In this document: in pieces, positions 19,903-25,123 of the stretch | Layout: the number at the start of each line of letters is the position of its first letter | Position numbering within the stretch: position 1 is the first letter of the stretch | NCBI GenBank assembly: GCA_964526375.1 | Contig: CAZGLK010000007.1 | Span: forward strand, 1-25,123 | Origin: CAZGLK01 sp964526375 | GTDB lineage: Bacteria; Patescibacteriota; Minisyncoccia; JACQLN01 | DNA: 25,123 nucleotides | Direction: 5' to 3' | The notes under the pieces: model-generated | Databases searched by the model: none | Told to the model about the DNA's origin: nothing | What the model saw: only the letters and a program-made list of their open reading frames with translations | Program-made: the position numbers and the translations under genes

Positions 19903-21876
19903 ATGTCTTTTTTCATAATCCTATCCGGCCTCGCTGGCCTCTCTTACGGAGTGTTTTTGATTGTCTCCGTATTAAAAAAACCAGCCGGCCCGTCGGAACA
20001 GGTGGCTATTTCGGCGGCCATTCGTGAAGGCGCCAACGCCTATCTAAAAAGGCAGTACCGCACCATTGCCGTAATCGCCGCTCTACTGGCTGTAGTAATT
20101 TACCTCGCTCTAGATTTAAGCACGGCCGTCGGGTTTTTGTTGGGCGGGTTTTTCTCGGCCTTGGCTGGCTATGTGGGCATGAACGTGGCCACGCGCTGTA
20201 ATGTTAGAGTGGCCGAGGCGGCTCGGCACGGTTTAAAAGCGGCTTTTAGTTTGGCTTTTAAGGGCGGGGCGGTAACTGGTTTTTTTGTATCTTCTTTGGC
20301 GCTTTTGGCAGTAACGGGTTTTTACCTTGTTACGGGTGATCTGTCGGCTTTAATTGGTTTGGGTTTTGGCGGCAGTTTGATTTCAATTTTTGCCCGCTTG
20401 GGCGGCGGCATTTACACCAAAGGCGCCGATGTGGGCGCTGACCTTGTGGGCAAAATTGAAGCCGGCATTCCCGAAGACGATCCGCGCAACCCGGCTGTGA
20501 TTGCCGATAATGTGGGCGATAATGTGGGCGACTGCGCCGGCATGGCCGCCGATCTTTTTGAGACCTATGCGGTCACCATGATTGCGGCCATGCTTTTGGG
20601 TTCTTTCATCGCGCCCGGCTTAATAATGTTGCCCTTGGTGATAGGCGCCGTGGCTCTTTGGGCCAGTATTGCCGGCACCGTTTTAGTGCGGCTTTCGGAT
20701 CAATCCAAATCCATCATGGGAGCTTTGTACAAAGGCTTGGCGGCTTCGGCCGCGCTGACCTTGGTAATCTTGTGGTTTGCTCTGCCGCGTCTGGTTGATT
20801 TTGTTTTTAATACCAGCGCGCTTTTTTGGTCGGCTGTGGTTGGCATAGCGGTTATGTTTTTAATGGTGCTGGCCACCGATTATTACACCGCCAAAAAATA
20901 CCGCCCGGTGCGTTCCATCGCCCACTCTTCGCAATCGGGCCATGGCACCAACATTATTACGGGACTAGCCGTGTCTTTGGAAAGCACGGCCCTTCCGGTG
21001 TTGATAATTGTGGCTGGGGTGCTTATTAGTTTTAAGCTGTTTGGCATTTACGGCGTGGCCATTGCCGCTTCCAGCATGCTTTCTCTGGCGAGTATGATTG
21101 TTGCCATTGACTCCTTCGGCCCCATTACCGATAACGCCGGCGGCATTGCCGAGATGGCCGGTTTGGAAGAGAATGTGCGTGAGGTTACCGATGCTTTGGA
21201 CGCGGTGGGTAACACCACCAAGGCGGTTACCAAGGGCTATGCCATTGCTTCGGCGGGATTGGCGGCGCTGACTTTGTTTGTGGTTTATGTGGTGGAGATA
21301 CAAAAATTCGGCCAGCAGATTATTTTTCAATTGGCCGACCCCAATGTGCTGGCCGGCCTTTTGCTGGGCGCCCTGATACCTTATATCTTTGCTTCGTTTT
21401 CCATTCGCGCGGTGGGTCAGGCCGCCGCCGGTGTGGTGGGGGAAGTGCGTCGTCAGTTTAGGGATAGGCCCGGCATTATGGACCGCAGCCAGAAACCCGA
21501 CTATGCCCAAGCGGTGGATATTGTTACCCGTTCGGCTCAAAAGGGAATGATCGTACCGGCTTTAATTCCGGTGCTCTTGCCTGTGCTGGTCGGCTGGTTC
21601 TTGGGTTTGGAGGCTTTGGGCGGGCTTATCGTGGGCGTGCTGATATCGGGTTTGTTTGTGGCCATTTCCATGACCTCCGGCGGCGCGGCTTGGGACAATG
21701 CCAAAAAATACATAGAAGACGGCCACTACGGCGGCAAGAAATCGCCGGCTCATCAGGCCGCGGTTACCGGCGACACCGTGGGCGACCCTTATAAAGATAC
21801 GGCCGGCCCGGCTATAAACCCCATGATCAAAATAGTGAATATAGTAGCGCTGTTGATAGTGGGATTGCTTGCGTAA
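19903..21876 (+). CDS. hppA: membrane-bound proton-translocating pyrophosphatase, K+-independent type
   Basis: 657 aa, polytopic (about 15-16 TM helices). It couples PPi hydrolysis to ion pumping across the cell membrane. The substrate site is GGGIYTKGADVGADLVGK (about 167-184), followed by EDDPRNPAVIADNVGDNVGDCAGMAADLFE (191-220); later DNAGGIAEMAG and the C-terminal GDTVGDPYKDTAGPAINPMIK are also conserved. GNTTKAVTKG carries Lys at 440 and Thr at 443, the residues of the K+-independent class; K+-dependent enzymes, including the Na+ pumps, have Ala and Gly. The enzyme is therefore probably a proton pump. It would recover energy from PPi in a cell of limited metabolism. It is likely co-transcribed with nusA. 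Confidence 0.95.
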   Translation: MSFFIILSGLAGLSYGVFLIVSVLKKPAGPSEQVAISAAIREGANAYLKRQYRTIAVIAALLAVVIYLALDLSTAVGFLLGGFFSALAGYVGMNVATRCNVRVAEAARHGLKAAFSLAFKGGAVTGFFVSSLALLAVTGFYLVTGDLSALIGLGFGGSLISIFARLGGGIYTKGADVGADLVGKIEAGIPEDDPRNPAVIADNVGDNVGDCAGMAADLFETYAVTMIAAMLLGSFIAPGLIMLPLVIGAVALWASIAGTVLVRLSDQSKSIMGALYKGLAASAALTLVILWFALPRLVDFVFNTSALFWSAVVGIAVMFLMVLATDYYTAKKYRPVRSIAHSSQSGHGTNIITGLAVSLESTALPVLIIVAGVLISFKLFGIYGVAIAASSMLSLASMIVAIDSFGPITDNAGGIAEMAGLEENVREVTDALDAVGNTTKAVTKGYAIASAGLAALTLFVVYVVEIQKFGQQIIFQLADPNVLAGLLLGALIPYIFASFSIRAVGQAAAGVVGEVRRQFRDRPGIMDRSQKPDYAQAVDIVTRSAQKGMIVPALIPVLLPVLVGWFLGLEALGGLIVGVLISGLFVAISMTSGGAAWDNAKKYIEDGHYGGKKSPAHQAAVTGDTVGDPYKDTAGPAINPMIKIVNIVALLIVGLLA

Positions 21877-21980
21877 ATTCAAAATTCAAATTGCAAAATG
21901 CAAAATGACAATGTAAAATTAAAAATTTTTAATTTTGATTTGTGATTTTGAACTTTGAATTTTGCACTTTGAATTCCTAT
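21877..21980. repeat. CAAAATTC word-repeat spacer between hppA and tig
   Basis: AAATTCAAA and AAATGCAAA words on the left (21877-21915) are complementary to TTTGAATTTTGC and TTTGAATTC on the right (21953-21975), around a central TTAAAAATTTTTAA. The whole spacer can fold into one AT-rich hairpin. Confidence 0.65.
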
Positions 21981-21982
21981 CT

Positions 21983-23263
21983 GTGGAAGTTGAGCTCAAA
22001 AATCTCCCCAAGTCTCAAGCCGAGCTAACTGTGGAACTCTCTCCCGACGAGATGTCCGTATATTTTGCCGCTGCCGCCCGAGAATTGTCTCGCTCTCACC
22101 CCATAGCCGGCTTTCGGCCGGGCTTGGCGCCCAAGGATGCGGTCATTCGCGAGGTCGGGCAAGACAAGTTTAACCGCCTGGCTTTTGATTTGGCGGTTAG
22201 GGAAAGTTTTTCCAAAACTGTTTTGGATCATCAGCTGGAAATAGTGGGTGATCCCCGCATTGCAGTTCTAGATAAGAAGTCCGACAGTTTCGCAAACACA
22301 GGGTTTGCCTATCGCGCGGTGATAAGCGTGGTGCCGCAAGTTGATGTGGGTAACTGGCGCGCCATCAAGACGCCGCTGGTTGAGGTGAAGGTTGAACCAA
22401 AAGACGTGGATGCGGTCTTGGAAGATATCAAAAAGTCGCGCGCCGAAAATACCAGCGTGAATCGCCCGGCTCAAAAGGGCGATCGGGTGGAGATTGATTT
22501 TTTGGCTCAAGTGGACGGCGTCATTATAGAGGGAGGTGAATCCAAACAGCATCCTTTGGTTTTGGGCGAAGGACATTTTATGCCCGGTTTTGAAAACGAA
22601 CTGGTTGGTTTGAAGGAGAATGAAACGAAAAAGTTTTCGCTGGACGCGCCGTCAGATTACCACAAAAAAGATTTGGCCGGCAAAAAGGTGGATTTTGAAG
22701 TAAAAATGTGTTTGGTTCAGGAAAGAAAATTGCCCGAGATAAACGATGAATTGGCGCGCTCGCTGGGCCGGTTCGGTTCGCTGGAGGAATTAAAAGCGAG
22801 TCTGGCCGAGGGTCTTAAGGCCGAAAAGGAAGCCCGGGCTAAAGACGAGCGTCGAGCCAAAATAGCCACAGCCTTGGTAAAAAATATCAACGCGGAGTTG
22901 CCCGAAGAGTTGGTGGAACTGGAACTGGATAAGATGTCGGCTGAACTGGAAGATTCCTTGGCCCATATGAATTTGGACAAAGAGAGTTATCTGGCCCATC
23001 TTAAAAAAACGCCCGAGGATTTAAAGAAAGACTGGCGGCCGCAGGCCGAAAAAAGAATCAAAGTATCACTGGCTTTGCGGCAAATCGCCCGGCATGAAAA
23101 CATTGAAGTGGCCGAGGCCGAGGTGGAAGATAAGCTAAGCCAGTTGTTGCGCAACTCCCCGCCCGTGCGCCCGGGCCAAAACCTGGATTTGACTTCCCTA
23201 CGCGGGTATGTTAAGGGTATGATAAGGAATGAGAAGGTGTTTGAACTTCTTGAAAGTAATTAA
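21983..23263 (+). CDS. tig: trigger factor (ribosome-associated chaperone)
   Basis: I choose the GTG at 21983, giving 426 aa; the frame opens at TTG 21962 but that part is spacer repeat. With this start the ribosome-docking loop GFRPGLAP falls at residues 43-50, the same position as GFRKGKVP in E. coli. The Lys residues at 46 and 48 are replaced by Pro and Leu, so ribosome contact may be weaker. The FKBP-type domain follows (about 150-240: KGDRVEIDFLAQVDGVIIEGG ... FMPGFENELVGLKENETKKF). The long helical C-terminal arms run to about 426. It binds nascent chains at the tunnel exit. clpP follows on the same strand, the usual tig-clpP arrangement. Confidence 0.93.
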   Translation: MEVELKNLPKSQAELTVELSPDEMSVYFAAAARELSRSHPIAGFRPGLAPKDAVIREVGQDKFNRLAFDLAVRESFSKTVLDHQLEIVGDPRIAVLDKKSDSFANTGFAYRAVISVVPQVDVGNWRAIKTPLVEVKVEPKDVDAVLEDIKKSRAENTSVNRPAQKGDRVEIDFLAQVDGVIIEGGESKQHPLVLGEGHFMPGFENELVGLKENETKKFSLDAPSDYHKKDLAGKKVDFEVKMCLVQERKLPEINDELARSLGRFGSLEELKASLAEGLKAEKEARAKDERRAKIATALVKNINAELPEELVELELDKMSAELEDSLAHMNLDKESYLAHLKKTPEDLKKDWRPQAEKRIKVSLALRQIARHENIEVAEAEVEDKLSQLLRNSPPVRPGQNLDLTSLRGYVKGMIRNEKVFELLESN

Positions 23264-23330
23264 AGTAATTAGTAATTAAGTAATTGATTTAGTTTGTGAA
23301 TTACCTAATTACCAGTTACTTAATTACTGA
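23262..23330. repeat. TAATTA word-repeat spacer between tig and clpP
   Basis: TAATTAGTAATTAAGTAATT on the left can pair with AATTACCTAATTACC and ACTTAATTACT on the right. No Shine-Dalgarno is present before clpP ATG 23336. Confidence 0.6.
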
Positions 23331-23335
23331 ATTTC

Positions 23336-23920
23336 ATGAATTTGATCCCCACCGTTATTGAAAAAACAACCTATGGCGAGCGGGCCTACGACATTTTTTC
23401 ACGCCTGCTTAAAGAGCGGATTGTGTTTATCGGCGGGCCGATTACCGACTCCGTGGCCAACATTGTTATCGCCCAGCTTTTGTTTTTGGAAAGCCAGGAT
23501 CCCAAAAAAGAGATCAAGCTTTACATCAACAGCCCGGGCGGCTCGGTTACGGCCGGTATGGCCATTTACGACACCATGCAGTTCGTAAAGAGCGATGTTT
23601 CTACCATCTGCATCGGTATGGCGGCCTCTATGGCGGCCACCATTTTGGCGGCTGGCAAAAAGGGTCGGCGTTTGGCTTTGCCCAATGCCGAGGTTTTGCT
23701 TCACCAAGTTATGGGCGGCGCCGAAGGGCAGGCGGTGGAGATAGAAATTTCGGCCAAGCACATAATCAAAATAAAAGACAAATTGAATCGGATTTTAGCC
23801 AAGCACACCGGCCAATCGTTAAAGAAAATAGAACAAGACACCGACCGCGATTTTTACATGTCGGCCGAAGAAGCCAAGGCCTACGGCCTGATTGATGAGA
23901 TTATTACGGCGAAAAGGTAA
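23336..23920 (+). CDS. clpP: ATP-dependent Clp protease proteolytic subunit
   Basis: 194 aa, no long propeptide. It is the self-compartmentalised serine protease that degrades substrates fed by ClpX or other Clp ATPases. The catalytic triad is S98 (GMAASMAA), H123 (LLHQV) and D172 (DTDRDFYM), the same numbers as in mature E. coli ClpP. INSPGGSVTAGMAIYDTM forms the oxyanion loop region. The bulk of the family has HQP after the catalytic His and this one has HQV, a minor change. It starts at ATG 23336 in a spacer without a Shine-Dalgarno site. clpX is not in the window. Confidence 0.97.
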   Translation: MNLIPTVIEKTTYGERAYDIFSRLLKERIVFIGGPITDSVANIVIAQLLFLESQDPKKEIKLYINSPGGSVTAGMAIYDTMQFVKSDVSTICIGMAASMAATILAAGKKGRRLALPNAEVLLHQVMGGAEGQAVEIEISAKHIIKIKDKLNRILAKHTGQSLKKIEQDTDRDFYMSAEEAKAYGLIDEIITAKR

Positions 23921-23959
23921 AAAGTTCTTTTAGAGTCCTTTTGAAAGGAGGTGAGGATA

Positions 23960-24127
23960 ATGGCGCATCGATGCAAGCATGGGAATCTGATCAAGGACAG
24001 TTACGAGGATTGTCCCAAGTGCCTGGATGATCATTACAGGGAGGAGGACAAACTGACTCCGGCGGACAAAGCAGAGCGGGAAATAATATACCGCCGATAT
24101 GCAGACAGAAACCGCCGAGGGTCCTGA
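23960..24127 (+). CDS. small Cys-rich (zinc-ribbon-like) protein, 55 aa
   Basis: ATG 23960 lies 8 nt after a full AAAGGAGGTGAGG (23945-23957), the strongest ribosome site in this half of the window. The 55-aa product has one Cys-x-His (C5, H7) and one C-P-K-C (C18-C21), a possible zinc knuckle, then a very charged helical tail (about 25-55: REEDKLTPADKAEREIIYRR). Not recognised as a named family. It follows clpP by 39 nt and precedes a terminator, so it may be the last gene of the unit. The ribosome site, Cys pattern and terminator make it more likely real than chance. Confidence 0.65.
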   Translation: MAHRCKHGNLIKDSYEDCPKCLDDHYREEDKLTPADKAEREIIYRRYADRNRRGS

Positions 24128-24185
24128 CAAAAAAGTCAGGGCCAGCCCAAACCAGCGTGAAACCGCACGCTGGTTTTATATTTTC
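24123..24185 (+). terminator. hairpin and intrinsic terminator after the 55-aa gene
   Basis: CCTGAC-AAAAAA-GTCAGG (24123-24140) spans the stop codon. It is followed by AAACCAGCGTG (24149-24159) pairing perfectly with CACGCTGGTTT (24166-24176) and TATATTTTC. The second is the likely terminator of the clpP unit. Confidence 0.85.
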
Positions 24186-24210
24186 TGGCAGAATGCCTCG
24201 CCCCTGGCCT

Positions 24211-24248
24211 ACCACCTGCCCTGCCTACCGGCAGACAGGGCAGGTGGT
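24211..24248. repeat. GC-rich palindrome of the CCTGCC...GGCAGG class
   Basis: ACCACCTGCCCTG (24211-24223) pairs with CAGGGCAGGTGGT (24236-24248) around CCTACCGGCAGA. Palindromes of this class are common extragenic repeats in CPR genomes. It lies between two converging genes. Confidence 0.75.
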
Positions 24249-24256
24249 GTGGTTCT

Positions 24257-24880
24257 TCATTGCAAAAATCTAAAAGTAGAAAGAAGCGTTTGGTGCAGAG
24301 CTCGGGCCGATGGGCTGATGAGCCGGGCGTCGGGGAAGTCGGTGGAAAATTCCACAACAACGTTCGGGCTAAATATATAGCTGACCACGGAATAAACCTG
24401 CCGCCCAATAACATATTCTTCGCGCCTAACAGCCGGCTGTCCGTCTGCCATTAGTTTTTCTTCTTTTAGAATATGAAAGCTTGGCGCAGCTTGGTTGGCG
24501 GTGTCAATTTCTTTTAGGAATGATTCCAAGTTGGGGTAGTTGCGATTTGACCGGGCCAGTATCTTAAAATCTATTTTGGGGTTGGAGTTTTTAACCTGCA
24601 AATACTCTTCGCCCTCAAATCCGCCGCCGTAAATAAAAGTCCAATGATGGGGATATTTTACCTCAAAAAACTTGTTGCGCTTGGTTTGGTACAAATACCA
24701 GCCGGCCGTCTCGTCGGCGGCAGTTCCGGCGGCGGCTTGGGGTGTGTTTTTAGCGGCTTTGGGGCCTAAGGCCAGATACATGGATCCCACTACCAAAGAT
24801 ACCAGCATTAACAGCCCAAAAAGCTGATTATTGGGTTCTTTGGGCTGGGTCTTGGGTGTGTTGTTTTTTGGTTTGCTCAT
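24257..24880 (-). CDS. hypothetical membrane-anchored PsbP-like protein
   Basis: 207 aa. A polar N-terminal tail (1-18, rich in Lys, Pro and Asn) precedes one TM helix (about 20-38), then a low-complexity Ala/Thr linker (40-60). The globular domain (about 61-207) starts with WYLYQTKRNKFFEVKYPHHWTF and includes GRQVYSVVSYIFSPNVVVEFST; this is the pattern of PsbP/Mog1-like alpha-beta domains in many CPR proteins. The domain should lie outside the cytoplasm; its function is unknown. Start ATG 24880 is 8 nt after the -10 box, so the mRNA is probably leaderless. Confidence 0.8.
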   Translation of the reverse strand: MSKPKNNTPKTQPKEPNNQLFGLLMLVSLVVGSMYLALGPKAAKNTPQAAAGTAADETAGWYLYQTKRNKFFEVKYPHHWTFIYGGGFEGEEYLQVKNSNPKIDFKILARSNRNYPNLESFLKEIDTANQAAPSFHILKEEKLMADGQPAVRREEYVIGRQVYSVVSYIFSPNVVVEFSTDFPDARLISPSARALHQTLLSTFRFLQ

Positions 24881-24888
24881 TGGAACGC

Positions 24889-24917
24889 ATTATGACAAGG
24901 TGCCGTTTGGATGTCAA
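24889..24917 (-). promoter_or_regulatory. consensus promoter, leaderless configuration
   Basis: On the minus strand TTGACA (24917-24912), 17 nt, CATAAT (24894-24889), with ATG beginning 8 nt later at 24880. The -35 is the end of the 17-mer (24928-24912) shared with the micro-ORF promoter at 2361-2377. Confidence 0.78.
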
Positions 24918-25031
24918 CCCCGCCCTTGAAGAAGATAGACAGGATAAACCAGCAGTCTCTTTACTGACAATAATCTCTTCTTCTTAAGCCACTCCAATCA
25001 TAAAACCACAGGATCTTCTTCAAGGGCGGGG
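24918..25031. repeat. 19-bp perfect inverted repeat framing 76 nt
   Basis: CCCCGCCCTTGAAGAAGAT (24918-24936) is the exact reverse complement of 25013-25031. The interior has no reading frame of note. The left arm doubles as the upstream part of the promoter of the minus-strand gene at 24880. This may be a small non-autonomous mobile element (MITE-like) or a duplicated promoter module; no target-site duplication is obvious. Confidence 0.75.
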
Positions 25032-25086
25032 TCAAATGTCTTTATAGGTAAGCCCTAATTTATTTATAGACTTACGCACTTTAGTT

Positions 25087-25107
25087 CCTCCCCTAGTATA
25101 GGGGAGG
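25087..25107. repeat. hairpin of the CCTCCCCT class at the window end
   Basis: CCTCCCCT (25087-25094) pairs with AGGGGAGG (25100-25107) across AGTAT and is followed by TTAGGAGGGGT. Similar palindromes recur in intergenic DNA of many draft CPR genomes. The rest of 25032-25123 shows no gene. Confidence 0.7.
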
Positions 25108-25123
25108 TTAGGAGGGGTAGAGT

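Noticed and set aside
20965..21540. 191-aa frame antisense to hppA
   Set aside because: Shadow of the pyrophosphatase gene; His/Asn-rich composition typical of antisense translation.

Overview
The window looks like chromosomal DNA of a bacterium of the Candidate Phyla Radiation (Patescibacteria), probably a Parcubacteria-type lineage. This is inferred from content: a run of small T4SS-type pilin genes, one with the N-terminal Cys pattern typical of CPR pilins; a four-domain S1 protein; a membrane pyrophosphatase; a NusA with an acidic insertion; many short unknown membrane proteins; and intergenic spacers made of reiterated short words. TGA is used as a stop codon, so the TGA-Gly lineages (Gracilibacteria, SR1) are unlikely. 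No rRNA, CRISPR array, transposase or phage gene was found.

Layout. (1) 47-2320, plus strand: a self-contained three-gene operon of unknown function (Ig-like protein, helical protein, five-TM protein) with its own promoter and terminator. (2) 2361-3000: a promoter, two overlapping micro-ORFs (62 and 29 aa), a REP-like palindrome and a terminator. (3) 3013-12477, minus strand: two pilin-like proteins, a four-helix-bundle (S23/IVS-type) protein, a pilin domain fused to an M15 D,D-peptidase, a membrane-anchored solute-binding protein, a methyltransferase, gyrA, a single-TM protein, a metallo-beta-lactamase-fold protein that has lost its metal motif, a secreted coiled-coil protein, and a hicB-hicA toxin-antitoxin pair. 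(4) 12519-24185, mostly plus strand: two unknown genes, rpsA-like, ftsH, a second 29-aa micro-ORF related to the first, two unknown membrane proteins, tRNA-Ile(UAU), nusA, hppA, tig, clpP and a hidden 55-aa Cys-rich protein. (5) 24200-25123: repeat-rich end with a PsbP-like membrane-anchored protein on the minus strand.

How the genes fit together. The plus-strand core covers transcription, translation and protein quality control (NusA, S1, trigger factor, ClpP, FtsH) plus a proton-pumping pyrophosphatase. The minus-strand cluster has a cell-surface theme: pilins, a peptidoglycan peptidase attached to a pilin domain, and a surface solute binder. This would suit an episymbiont that must attach to and feed on a host cell.

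The most notable signals are the pilin-M15 fusion, the unknown three-gene operon, the paired 29-aa micro-proteins, and three apparent ways of starting translation. Strong AAGGAGG sites occur mainly on unknown genes, some genes have -10 boxes 7-8 nt before the start codon (leaderless), and conserved genes have starts abutting palindromic word-repeat spacers with no Shine-Dalgarno site. The tRNA-Ile with an encoded UAU anticodon is also unusual for bacteria.
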